A program made the translations under genes and the position numbers. Below the pieces are notes generated by a model. It did no database searches and was not told the origin of the DNA. It saw nothing but the letters and a program-made list of their open reading frames with translations. Positions 48,539 through 56,977 of a DNA stretch of 64,000 bases are shown here, piece by piece; position 1 is the stretch's first letter, and the number at the start of each line of letters is the position of its first letter. The DNA comes from Leisingera daeponensis (lineage in GTDB: Bacteria > Pseudomonadota > Alphaproteobacteria > Rhodobacterales > Rhodobacteraceae), in NCBI RefSeq assembly GCF_019801465.1, contig NZ_JAHVJA010000001.1, forward strand, positions 372,001 to 436,000. Reading direction: 5' to 3'.

Positions 48539-50821
48539 GTGGCGCATAAGTCACATCTGAGGGCGGCGTACGGGCCGTTTGCGGCCTTGGACCGGTGGCG
48601 GAGGACCCGCCGGGCGCGCAATATCGGCACCATCGGCCTGGTTCTGCTGGGGCCGGTGCTGGCGCTGGCGACCTTTCTGATCATCGGCCCGCTGGGGCAG
48701 GGGGCCTCGTCCAGATCGCTGCGGCTGATTCTGCTGGCCGACCTTGTTTACATCCTGACCATTGCAGCCCTGGTGATGAACCAGATCGTGCGCCTGTTTG
48801 CGGCGCGGCGCTCGAAATCGGCTGGCTCGCGGCTGCACCTTCGGCTGATCGGGGCCTTCGGCTTTCTGGCGCTGATCCCCACGGTGATCGTGGCGGTCTT
48901 TGCAGTGCTGACGGTGAATGTCGGGCTTGAGGGCTGGTTCTCGCAGCGGGTGCGGCAGGTGATCGGCAGTTCTCTCGATGCGGCCGAAGCCTATCAGGCC
49001 CAGCAAAAGGACGATCTGACCGAAGATGCCCGTGCGCTGGCGCGCTATCTCGACAACAGCCGGGCACGCAGTTTCTTCATCAATGACGCCGAACTGCGGC
49101 TGGTGCTGGCACAGGGCCAGCTGCAAATCCAGCGGGGGCTTCGCGAAGCCTACATCGTTGACAGCGGGGGCCAGATCCGCGCCCGCGGCGAGCGGTCTTA
49201 TGAATTCGATTTCGAAAAACCAAATGACCGGCAGATCGGTGTTGCCCGCGACGATGGCCTGATGTTGATCGAGGACTGGGACAACAGCGAGTTTCGCGCG
49301 CTGGTGCGTCTGGACGCCTTTGTTGACCGCTTCCTGTACATCAGCCGGGATGTGGACGGCGAGTTGCTGAACCTTTTGGATGATACCCAGGAGACGGCGC
49401 ATCTTTATCAGCAGCTCGAGAGCGAACGCGGCCGGGTGCTGTTCGAATTTGCGCTGCTGTACATCGGTTTTGCGGTGATCCTGATACTGGCGGCAATGTG
49501 GCTGGGCATGTGGTTTGCCGAGCGGCTGTCGCGCCCGGTCGGACGGCTGACGGTGGCGGCGCAGCGGGTTGGCGCCGGCAATCTGGATGTTCAGGTGCCG
49601 GTGGACGACGGCGACGACGAAATTTCCCAGCTGGGCCAGTATTTCAACCAGATGACCCGGGAATTGAAAGCCCAGCACGGCAGGCTGCTGGACAACACCC
49701 GCCAGATTGAACGCCGGCGGCGGCTGTTCGACTCGGTGCTGTCGTCGGTGACGTCCGGTGTTGTCGGGCTGGATGCGGACGGGCGGGTGACCTTTGTGAA
49801 CCGGTCCGCGGAGCGCCTGCTGGACTGGCAGGAGGACCAGCAGTCGCTGGCACTGGCCGTGGCGGTGCCGGAATTCGGGCCGCTGTTTGACGAGCTGATC
49901 GAAACCGGCGCCGAGGTGGTCCAGGAAGAGATCAAGGTGACACGTCAGGGGCAGCTGGAAAACCTGCTGGTGAGGATGTCGCCGCGCCGTTCCGGCGAGG
50001 GCGGGCTTGAAGGCTATGTGGTTGCCTTTGACGATGTGACCGATCTGGTCAGCGCCCAGCGGATGGCGGCCTGGGGCGACGTGGCCCGCCGCATCGCGCA
50101 TGAGATCAAGAACCCGCTGACGCCGATCCAGCTGAGCGCGGAGCGGATCAAGCGCAAGTTCGCGCCCAAGCTGGGCGAGGAGAACAGCGATCAGCTGCAA
50201 TCCATGACCGACGTGATCGTGCGCCAGACCAATGATCTGCGCCGGATCGTCGACGAATTCTCGAAATTCGCCCGGATGCCAGAACCGGAACGGCGCGAGG
50301 AGAATCTGGCCAAACTGGTGCGGGATGCAGTGGTCCTGCAGCAGCAGGGCCAGCCCGGTGTCCGGATCAAGGCAGAGCTGCAGCAGGCGGAGATGCCCTC
50401 TGATCTGGATGCCACCATGATTGGCCAGGCACTGACCAATCTGATCAAGAATGCGGGCGAAGCTATTGAAAGCCTGCAGCAAAAAGGCGCCCCGGAGGGG
50501 CTGGTTCCGGAAATCCGGGTGTCGGCTGAAAAGGCAGGCAATGCCTATGAAATCCGTATCGCCGACAATGGAATCGGTTTGCCCGAGGACAGGGCGCGGC
50601 TGTTCGAGCCTTACGTGACTACGCGGGATGCGGGCACCGGGCTGGGCCTGCCGATCGTCAAGAAAATCATCGAAGAGCACGGGGGCACGCTGACGCTGGA
50701 AGATGCCCCGGTGTTCGAGGGACACGCGCACAACGGCGCGATGGCGGTAATCCGCCTGCCCGCCGCAGCCCGGAAAGCGGCGGCGCCTAACAAGAGCACA
50801 GTGAAAGCAGGTCTGACATGA
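48539..50821 (+). CDS. ntrY: Membrane histidine kinase NtrY
   Basis: Sensor of the NtrYX pair, linked to nitrogen and redox/oxygen control in alphaproteobacteria. The 760-residue protein has three N-terminal membrane helices, a large periplasmic region, another helix (about 300-325), a HAMP linker, a PAS domain and a kinase core with H521 (RRIAHEIKNPLTPIQLSAER) and N/G1/G2 boxes (NLIKNAGEAI, IADNGIGLP, GTGLGLPIVKKI). The start is GTG, with GAGGG upstream; no ATG lies near the N-terminus. It is 100 bp after ntrC and overlaps ntrX by 4 bp. Confidence 0.96.
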   Translation: MAHKSHLRAAYGPFAALDRWRRTRRARNIGTIGLVLLGPVLALATFLIIGPLGQGASSRSLRLILLADLVYILTIAALVMNQIVRLFAARRSKSAGSRLHLRLIGAFGFLALIPTVIVAVFAVLTVNVGLEGWFSQRVRQVIGSSLDAAEAYQAQQKDDLTEDARALARYLDNSRARSFFINDAELRLVLAQGQLQIQRGLREAYIVDSGGQIRARGERSYEFDFEKPNDRQIGVARDDGLMLIEDWDNSEFRALVRLDAFVDRFLYISRDVDGELLNLLDDTQETAHLYQQLESERGRVLFEFALLYIGFAVILILAAMWLGMWFAERLSRPVGRLTVAAQRVGAGNLDVQVPVDDGDDEISQLGQYFNQMTRELKAQHGRLLDNTRQIERRRRLFDSVLSSVTSGVVGLDADGRVTFVNRSAERLLDWQEDQQSLALAVAVPEFGPLFDELIETGAEVVQEEIKVTRQGQLENLLVRMSPRRSGEGGLEGYVVAFDDVTDLVSAQRMAAWGDVARRIAHEIKNPLTPIQLSAERIKRKFAPKLGEENSDQLQSMTDVIVRQTNDLRRIVDEFSKFARMPEPERREENLAKLVRDAVVLQQQGQPGVRIKAELQQAEMPSDLDATMIGQALTNLIKNAGEAIESLQQKGAPEGLVPEIRVSAEKAGNAYEIRIADNGIGLPEDRARLFEPYVTTRDAGTGLGLPIVKKIIEEHGGTLTLEDAPVFEGHAHNGAMAVIRLPAAARKAAAPNKSTVKAGLT

Positions 50822-52227
50822 GTGACATTCTGATTGTAGATGACGAGCGCGACATCCGCGAACTGGTCTCGGACATTCTGGAGGACGAGGGCTATGCCAC
50901 CCGCAAGGCGGGGAGTTCCGAGGAATGCATGGCCAGGCTGGAGGAAGCCCAGCCGGCGCTGATGATCCTGGATATCTGGCTCAAGGACAGCCAGATGGAC
51001 GGGATCGACATCCTCAAAGCGGTGAAACGGGACACCCCGGATATCCCGGTGGTGATCATCTCCGGCCACGGCAACATCGAAATCGCGGTCGCCGCGATCA
51101 AGCAGGGCGCCTATGACTTCATCGAGAAGCCCTTCAACATCGACCAGCTGATGGTCGTGATCCGCCGCGCGATGGAAACCTCGCGCCTGCGCCGGGAGAA
51201 CAGCGACCTCAAGCGCAAGGATACCGGCCCTGCCGAAATGATCGGCACTTCGGCTGCATTCCGCACCCTGGTCGGCCAGCTGGACAAGGTCACCAAGTCG
51301 AACGGCCGGGTTATGCTGACCGGCCCGGCGGGCAGCGGCAAGGAAATAGCCGCGCGTTATATTCACGCCAATTCGAACCGGGCGTCGGCCCCGTTTATTA
51401 CCGTGAATTGCGCCAGCATCGAGCCCGACCGGATGGAAGAGGTGCTGTTCGGGCGCGAATCGTCCGAGCGCGGCGTCGAGCCGGGCCTGCTGGAACAGGC
51501 CCACGGCGGGGTGGTGTTCTTTGACGAAGTCGCCGACATGCCGCTGGGGACCCAGTCAAAAATCCTGCGGGTGCTGGTGGACCAGCAGTTCCAGCGCGTC
51601 GGCGGTTCCGACAAGATCCGGGTCGATCTGCGGGTGGTATCTTCCACCAACAAGGATCTGGACGCCGAGATCGAGGCAGGCACCTTCCGCCAGGAACTGT
51701 ATCACCGCCTCAACGTGGTGCCGGTGGCGGTGCCGTCGCTGGCCGACCGGCGCGAGGATATCCCGCTGCTGGCAAATCATTTCATTGCCCAGTTCAACGA
51801 GGCTCAGGGCCTGCCTCTGCGCGAGCTGACGGATGAGGCGGTGGCCCTGATGCAGACAATGCTGTGGCCGGGCAACGTGCGGCAGCTGAAGAACCTGGTG
51901 GAACGGGTGCTGATCCTCGGCGATGGCAGCGGCCCGATCGAAGCCAAGGACCTGCCGCGCGAGGAGGAAAAACCGCAGGAGGAGGGGCGGGTCGTGCTCT
52001 CCGGCGCGCTGGCCACGCTGCCGCTGCGCGAAGCGCGGGAAGCGTTCGAGCGGGAATACCTGCTGACCCAGATCAACCGCTTTGGCGGCAATATCAGCCG
52101 GACGGCTTCCTTTGTCGGCATGGAGCGCTCGGCGCTGCACCGCAAGCTGAAATCGCTGGGGGTGGTGACGTCCAACAAGGCGGGCGCCCGGGTCGCGCAT
52201 GTGGAGGCAGAGGAAGAACAGGCCTGA
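50818..52227 (+). CDS. ntrX: Response regulator NtrX
   Basis: A 469-residue partner of NtrY. Receiver with D52 (LMILDIWLKD), AAA+ domain with Walker A GPAGSGKE and Walker B VVFFDEVAD, and a C-terminal helix-turn-helix (GGNISRTASFVGMERSALHR). As in alphaproteobacterial NtrX generally, the sigma-54 GAFTGA loop is missing: the loop reads FGRESSERGVEPGLLEQAHG. It likely regulates without sigma-54. No T-tailed terminator follows; two GC-rich palindromes sit at 52221-52261. Confidence 0.95.
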   Translation: MSDILIVDDERDIRELVSDILEDEGYATRKAGSSEECMARLEEAQPALMILDIWLKDSQMDGIDILKAVKRDTPDIPVVIISGHGNIEIAVAAIKQGAYDFIEKPFNIDQLMVVIRRAMETSRLRRENSDLKRKDTGPAEMIGTSAAFRTLVGQLDKVTKSNGRVMLTGPAGSGKEIAARYIHANSNRASAPFITVNCASIEPDRMEEVLFGRESSERGVEPGLLEQAHGGVVFFDEVADMPLGTQSKILRVLVDQQFQRVGGSDKIRVDLRVVSSTNKDLDAEIEAGTFRQELYHRLNVVPVAVPSLADRREDIPLLANHFIAQFNEAQGLPLRELTDEAVALMQTMLWPGNVRQLKNLVERVLILGDGSGPIEAKDLPREEEKPQEEGRVVLSGALATLPLREAREAFEREYLLTQINRFGGNISRTASFVGMERSALHRKLKSLGVVTSNKAGARVAHVEAEEEQA

Positions 52228-52239
52228 TCAGGCCAGCGC

Positions 52240-52261
52240 GCGCCCGGATCAACCCGGGCGC
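52240..52261. terminator. GC-rich hairpin between convergent ntrX and caspase-like gene
   Basis: GCGCCCGG, loop, CCGGGCGC with a second palindrome GGCCTGATCAGGCC at 52221-52234. Neither has a T-run, so a stop function is only plausible. Confidence 0.4.
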
Positions 52262-52268
52262 TGCCGGA

Positions 52269-54611
52269 TCAGAACAGGTCCTGGCGGATCGGGTTCAGCG
52301 CGAAATGAACCTGTGCGGCCAGCTGCAGCTGACTGATGGCATCCTCGGGCACTGTTGCCGGAAGGCCTGCTTCGCGGGCCCAGTTGCCCAGCTCCCGCCG
52401 CGAAGCCGGGCCGAACTGCCCGTCGATGGCAATGCCGGACCCGAGCTGGCGCAGAATGCTCTGGGTGCCGGCCGCCACATCCGTCTCAGGCATTGATTCC
52501 AGCAGGTCCTGCGCCGCTGCGCGGGCATCCGGATCATTCAGCGCCATGGCCTTGCCCGCCCGGGCGGCGGCGGCATGGGGCGGGATGCGGTCCGACAGCC
52601 GGTTCAAGGCAACCCAGGCCCCATTGGCGCCGCCCCAGGCATCGCCGCGGGCAAGTCCCATATCGTACCATTCCAGCGCTTCGGCGGCGTCGCTTCCGGG
52701 CAGGTCGCCGTTCATGATCATCCTGCCGATCTCACCCGGGGCGTGGGGGTGGCCCAGCTGGGCTGCCTCCGCGAACAGCGACCGGGCCTTTTCCTTGTCT
52801 ACCGGCCTGCCCGCGCCGCCGTCCCGGTAGACATAGCCGAGGTTGGCGGTGCCGTAGATGTCGCCGCGTCCGGCGGAGGCTTCCAGATAGGACAGGCCGC
52901 GCGCCGGCTGCGCCAGTTCATCGCCGCTCCACAGGAAGAACACGCCCAGCTCGTTCAGCGCGTAGGTGTGGCCCAGCTCCACCGCGCGGCTGAGGAGGTC
53001 AAAGCCGCGCTGCTTTTCCTCTGGTGTGCCGTCTTTGCGCAGCAGCCGCTTGCCTCGGGCGTGCATCGAAAAAGGATCGCCGGCCTCGATCCCCTTGTCC
53101 CACAGGGCAAAGGCCTTGTCCAGGTTGTAGGGGATCGGCACGGTTTCGCGGTCCACATTCGGGGTGACATGCAGATACGCCACCGCGTTGTAAGCGCGGA
53201 CATGGCCCAGTTCCGCGGCTTTTTCAAAGGCTTCATAGGCCTCCATCAGGCGGCCCTGTCCCTGCAGCGCGCGGCCGAGCTGATAGTGCAGCCGCCCGAT
53301 GCCCGGCGCCGCCTCCACCGCCTCGCGGCAGGCCGTCTCGGCAGCCTTCAGGTCGATTTCATTGGGGTAGCGGTAAAGGCCGACGCCTTGAGGATCCAGC
53401 AGATCACCGGCTTCCAGGTCGCACTGGCGGGCGATCATTTCCAGGTTCACAGTCACGTCGCGCACAACATCCGCCTGGGCCAGCCGCAGCACCATCCGGT
53501 CCTTGCGGACCTGGCCGCCGTCCTTGCGGGCCGGCAGCTCAGACAGTTTGGGCGCATAGCTGAGACTGAGGGCGCTGCCGTCACCGGACTGCAGTGAAGT
53601 GACACCGGCTGAGGGGGTTTCCACAATCGAAACCGTGGTGCCGGCCTGAACGTAGGGGCTGATTTCCGGCGCCAGCTCCAGCGCCCGGCCAAGCGGCACC
53701 TTGACTGAAAGCTCGGCAGGAATCTGGCTGATGCCGGAGGATGAGGCCTCCATGGCGGTGTCCGGGTCCGCGGCGGCGATGTTCAGCGACCGCTCTGCCG
53801 GGCGCAGGTATATCTTCTGCATCAGCGTCGAGCTTTCCCAAGGCACCTGGGTGTTGCCGGTTGAGCTGTAGACATCGCTCCGGATGGCAGCGAGAACGGT
53901 CATCGCATCTTCGTCAGGGCTGGCCGGGAAATGCCGCACGACGGAGGCGGTGTAGGGGCTGTTGCCGCCTGGCTCGCCATCCAGCGCAGTGGCGCCGGGA
54001 GAGGTGGAGAAGGCCACCAGCGTATTGAGAGGCGGGCGGAACACGTCGAAGCCTTCGCGCGCCTCATAGAGCTGGGCGCCGACTTCGGCGTTGAGTTTGG
54101 CCTGCGGCACCGGATTGTCGCGGCAGGAATCCAGCATCAGGATCTGGCTGCCCGCCTTGCCGCCCAGAATGGCGGACACGCGATCAAGTGTGACCGACTG
54201 GAAGGGCAGGTCGTGAATGCCCGACAGCTCCGCGTCGCTGGTCAGCAGGTAATTGCGCCGGCCCAGCTGGATGCCATGGCCGGCGTAGTAAAAGAACACC
54301 TGGCTGCCGTCGCGGATATTGAGCGCCGCCTGGCGCAGCAGCGCCTCGAAGCCGCGCTTGTCGAGGTCGTAGCCTTCATAGACGGTATAGCCGAAGGACT
54401 TGAGCATTTCCGCCATCGCCTCGGCATCCTTGCGGGTGTTGGTCAGGTCGCTGACATGGTCATAGTCCTGAATGCCGATCACGATTGCGGTTTCCGGGGC
54501 GGCGCCCCGTTCGCTGGTTTCAAAGGCCGCCTGCGCTGCCGCGGCGGGCAGCAGAGCCAGGGCCAGCACTGCGGCTGCAAGAGCGGGACGTTTGGGGGGA
54601 AGGGCTGTCAT
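52269..54611 (-). CDS. Secreted caspase-like (C14) protein with Sel1 repeats and C-terminal PG-binding-like domain
   Basis: A 780-residue exported protein. Signal peptide about 1-28 (LAAAVLALALLPAAAAQA). The caspase-like p20 domain (about 40-260) has H112 in FFYYAGHGIQ and C163 in LMLDSCRDNP. A beta-rich linker (about 290-400) precedes Sel1/TPR repeats (about 430-680; HTYALNELGVFFLWSG, IYGTANLGYVYRDGG). The last 70 residues (SILRQLGSGIAIDGQFGPAS) resemble a peptidoglycan-binding domain. It looks like an orthocaspase; the target is unknown. It precedes no operon partner except two lipoprotein genes upstream on the same strand. Confidence 0.88.
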   Translation of the reverse strand: MTALPPKRPALAAAVLALALLPAAAAQAAFETSERGAAPETAIVIGIQDYDHVSDLTNTRKDAEAMAEMLKSFGYTVYEGYDLDKRGFEALLRQAALNIRDGSQVFFYYAGHGIQLGRRNYLLTSDAELSGIHDLPFQSVTLDRVSAILGGKAGSQILMLDSCRDNPVPQAKLNAEVGAQLYEAREGFDVFRPPLNTLVAFSTSPGATALDGEPGGNSPYTASVVRHFPASPDEDAMTVLAAIRSDVYSSTGNTQVPWESSTLMQKIYLRPAERSLNIAAADPDTAMEASSSGISQIPAELSVKVPLGRALELAPEISPYVQAGTTVSIVETPSAGVTSLQSGDGSALSLSYAPKLSELPARKDGGQVRKDRMVLRLAQADVVRDVTVNLEMIARQCDLEAGDLLDPQGVGLYRYPNEIDLKAAETACREAVEAAPGIGRLHYQLGRALQGQGRLMEAYEAFEKAAELGHVRAYNAVAYLHVTPNVDRETVPIPYNLDKAFALWDKGIEAGDPFSMHARGKRLLRKDGTPEEKQRGFDLLSRAVELGHTYALNELGVFFLWSGDELAQPARGLSYLEASAGRGDIYGTANLGYVYRDGGAGRPVDKEKARSLFAEAAQLGHPHAPGEIGRMIMNGDLPGSDAAEALEWYDMGLARGDAWGGANGAWVALNRLSDRIPPHAAAARAGKAMALNDPDARAAAQDLLESMPETDVAAGTQSILRQLGSGIAIDGQFGPASRRELGNWAREAGLPATVPEDAISQLQLAAQVHFALNPIRQDLF

Positions 54612-54625
54612 GGCGTAGTCCGGGA

Positions 54626-54892
54626 TCAGCCCCAGCCGCCGCCTTGACCCCCACCACCTTGAAATACCGGCTTGGTCGGCTGCTCAGCAGGAACTGGCGC
54701 AGGCGTAGTGGCTGCGGGAGCGGGCTTGGGAGTGGCGACAGACGCCGGGCGCGTGGCGGGGGCTCTGTAGGTCGTCTGTGCCGGAGCAGGAGCCGGTGCA
54801 GCAGCGGGCGGCGGTGCGATAGGCGCCGTTGGTTCGCAGGCTGCGGCAAAAGCCGCCAGGGGCAGCGCGGCAAACAGAAAATCTATCCGCAT
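54626..54892 (-). CDS. Small Pro/Ala-rich lipoprotein
   Basis: An 88-residue protein. Signal peptide MRIDFLFAALPLAAFAAAC with a lipobox ending in Cys19. The rest is Pro/Ala/Thr repeats (AAAPAPAPAQTTYRAPATRP), a disordered spacer, and ends GGGGQGGGWG. The gene ends 14 bp before the start of the caspase-like gene, so it is probably in the same transcript; it could be an anchored partner. The homologous family is unknown to me. The start at 54892 has GAGAAAGG upstream. Confidence 0.68.
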   Translation of the reverse strand: MRIDFLFAALPLAAFAAACEPTAPIAPPPAAAPAPAPAQTTYRAPATRPASVATPKPAPAATTPAPVPAEQPTKPVFQGGGGQGGGWG

Positions 54893-55018
54893 CGGGTACC
54901 TTTCTCTTTTGAGAATACTGGTCAAAACAATCGGTGTTCAGCTTACTTGATCTTAGGGCGCAAATCAAAACTGTCCCGCCGCATTTCTGCCGTCCGCGGC
55001 TGCGGACCGGCCGGTCTG

Positions 55019-55486
55019 TCAACCGCCGGTGCGGATGACGGTGCTGCCGTCCCGGTTGCGCTGCGCGCAGGAGGCCTCGGTCAAGGGGGCCAGCCGCGGT
55101 CCCGGCAAGGCCGCCGCGTCCTGCCGGGTGCAGCGTTTCAGCGCGATCTGCTGGTAGCCCTTGGCGGCCATGCAGGATTTCTCCAGCCGCTGGCGCAGCG
55201 GCTTGTTCACATCCACCGTGTAGATGCCGCCATCTGCCCAGTAACCGGGCCGGTAATAGCAGCCGCTGCCATGGCAGACCTGGCGGCCCGGGTAGTAGAC
55301 CGGCGGGCGCTGGCGGACTTCATTGGCAACCGGGGCATCCTTCAGCGCTTGGGTGGCGCAGGTCAGCTCGTCCGATTGCAGTCGGGACACCGCAGCCCCC
55401 TGCTTGTAATAGACCGGCAGCGGTCCGCAGGCCGTTGTCAGAGCCAGCAGCACTGCGCCCGCCGCGATTGTCGAACTGCGTTGCAT
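55019..55486 (-). CDS. Putative lipoprotein with cysteine-rich periplasmic domain
   Basis: A 155-residue exported protein. MQRSSTIAAGAVLLALTTAC carries a lipobox (Cys20). The mature domain has several Cys (LTCATQAL, QVCHGSGCYYR, KSCMAAKGY, RCTRQD, ASCAQR) and Tyr-rich segments. The pattern YYRPGYWADGGIYTVDVNKP with LEKSCMAAKGYQ is one I associate with hypothetical Rhodobacteraceae lipoproteins. The start at 55486 is chosen on the signal peptide; the frame extends to ATG 55552, which would overlap the trkA promoter. Confidence 0.72.
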   Translation of the reverse strand: MQRSSTIAAGAVLLALTTACGPLPVYYKQGAAVSRLQSDELTCATQALKDAPVANEVRQRPPVYYPGRQVCHGSGCYYRPGYWADGGIYTVDVNKPLRQRLEKSCMAAKGYQQIALKRCTRQDAAALPGPRLAPLTEASCAQRNRDGSTVIRTGG

Positions 55487-55599
55487 GCGCAAAGAATGGC
55501 CGCAAACTGAGGAAGTTACAATTAATTTGACCGTGAAAGCGGCTTCTGTCATTCACGTCGGGCAAATCTCCGCCCGAAACTCCGCCAAGGGACACGCAT

Positions 55600-56976
55600 A
55601 TGAAGGTCATTATCTGCGGCGCGGGCCAGGTCGGCTGGCAGATCGCCCGGCACCTGTCCGGTGAGCACAATGATGTCACTGTGGTCGACAACAACCCGGA
55701 ACTGGTGCGCCGGGCGACGGATACCCTGGATGTGCAGGGGATCCATGGTTTTGCCTCTTACCCGGATGTGCTGGAGCGGGCCGGGGCGCGCGACGCTGAT
55801 ATGATCATTGCCGCCACGCACTCGGACGAGGTCAACATGGTGACCTGCCAGGTGGCGCATTCGGTGTTCAAGATCCAGCGCAAGATCGCGCGCCTGCGCG
55901 CAAAAAGCTACCTGACCGCGATCTATTCCGACCTGTACCAGCGCGAGCATCTGCCGATCGACGTGGTGATTAGTCCGGAACGCGAAGTGGCCGCAGCAGC
56001 GATGCAGCGGCTTTCGGCGCCGGCCGCCTTTGACACCGAGACCTTCATGGGCGGCAAGGCGCAGCTCCTGGGAATTCAGATCGATGCTGAATGCCCGGTG
56101 GTGAACACGCCGCTGCGCCAGCTGACGGACCTGTTTTCCACCCTGCGCGCGATTGTGGTGGGGGTCCGCCGTGACGGCACGCTGTTTGCGCCGGAGCCGG
56201 GCGATCAGCTGTTTGTCGGCGACAGCTGCTATGTGTTTTCGCATGTCGATGACGTGCCCCGGACAATCGAGGTTTTCGGCAAGAAGGAAAAACGCCAGGA
56301 CCGGGTTGTTGTGGTTGGCGGCGGCAATGTCGGGCTGGAAGTTGCCAAAGCGCTGGAAAGCAGCACCTCCCGGATCCGCGCCAAGGTGATCGAGCGGGAC
56401 CGGCGCTGTGCCGAACGCGCCGCCGAGGAGCTGGAGCGCACCATTGTGCTGAACGGCGACGGCCTGGACCGTTCGCTGATGATCGAGGCGGGCATCGACA
56501 AGGCAGATGCGATGCTGGCGGTCACCGACGACGATAAGACCAACATGCTGGCCGCGGTGCGCGCCAAGGCCGAGGGCTGCCCGCTGGCAATTGCTCTGAT
56601 CAATGACCCGACCCTGGTGCCGCTTCTTCCGCACCTGGGGATTGACGCCTATATCAACCCGCGCTCCACCACTGTGAGCTCGATCTTGCGCCACATCCGC
56701 TACGGCCGGGTGCGTCAGGTCTACTCGCTGGGGGATGCAGAGGCAGAGATGATTGAGGCGGAGGTGCTGTCGACCTCGCCGATCACCGGGCAGATGATCC
56801 GGGAGACCGACTTCCCCGAAGGCGTTCTGGTCGGGGGTATTCTGAAAAACGGCGAGATGCTGCGCCCCTCCGGCGAGACCCGGATCGAGGAGGGCGATGT
56901 GATCGCGCTGTTCGCGATGGCCGATGACGTGCCCGAAGTGGAGCGGCTCCTGCAGGTGTCGATCGATTACTTCTGA
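55600..56976 (+). CDS. trkA: Trk potassium-uptake regulatory protein TrkA
   Basis: Cytoplasmic NAD(H)-binding gate of the Trk channel. The 458-residue protein has two RCK modules: N-Rossmann MKVIICGAGQVGWQIARHLS, a TrkA-C domain, a second Rossmann VVVVGGGNVGLEVAKAL (about 235) and a second TrkA-C. It is 1 bp from trkH. A possible promoter is TTGACC (55527) with CATTCA 17 bp on. In this group trkAH follows ntrYX, as here, though the caspase and lipoprotein genes intervene on the other strand. Confidence 0.95.
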   Translation: MKVIICGAGQVGWQIARHLSGEHNDVTVVDNNPELVRRATDTLDVQGIHGFASYPDVLERAGARDADMIIAATHSDEVNMVTCQVAHSVFKIQRKIARLRAKSYLTAIYSDLYQREHLPIDVVISPEREVAAAAMQRLSAPAAFDTETFMGGKAQLLGIQIDAECPVVNTPLRQLTDLFSTLRAIVVGVRRDGTLFAPEPGDQLFVGDSCYVFSHVDDVPRTIEVFGKKEKRQDRVVVVGGGNVGLEVAKALESSTSRIRAKVIERDRRCAERAAEELERTIVLNGDGLDRSLMIEAGIDKADAMLAVTDDDKTNMLAAVRAKAEGCPLAIALINDPTLVPLLPHLGIDAYINPRSTTVSSILRHIRYGRVRQVYSLGDAEAEMIEAEVLSTSPITGQMIRETDFPEGVLVGGILKNGEMLRPSGETRIEEGDVIALFAMADDVPEVERLLQVSIDYF

Positions 56977-56977
56977 C

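Noticed and set aside
45817-48684. Long reverse-strand open frame (about 955 codons) opposite dusB-ntrB-ntrC
   Set aside because: It is antisense to three well-supported genes, has no family motifs, and arises from the GC-rich codon pattern.
48551-50731. Reverse-strand open frame of about 726 codons opposite ntrY
   Set aside because: Shadow of ntrY; Gln/His/Arg-rich composition typical of antisense frames in this genome.
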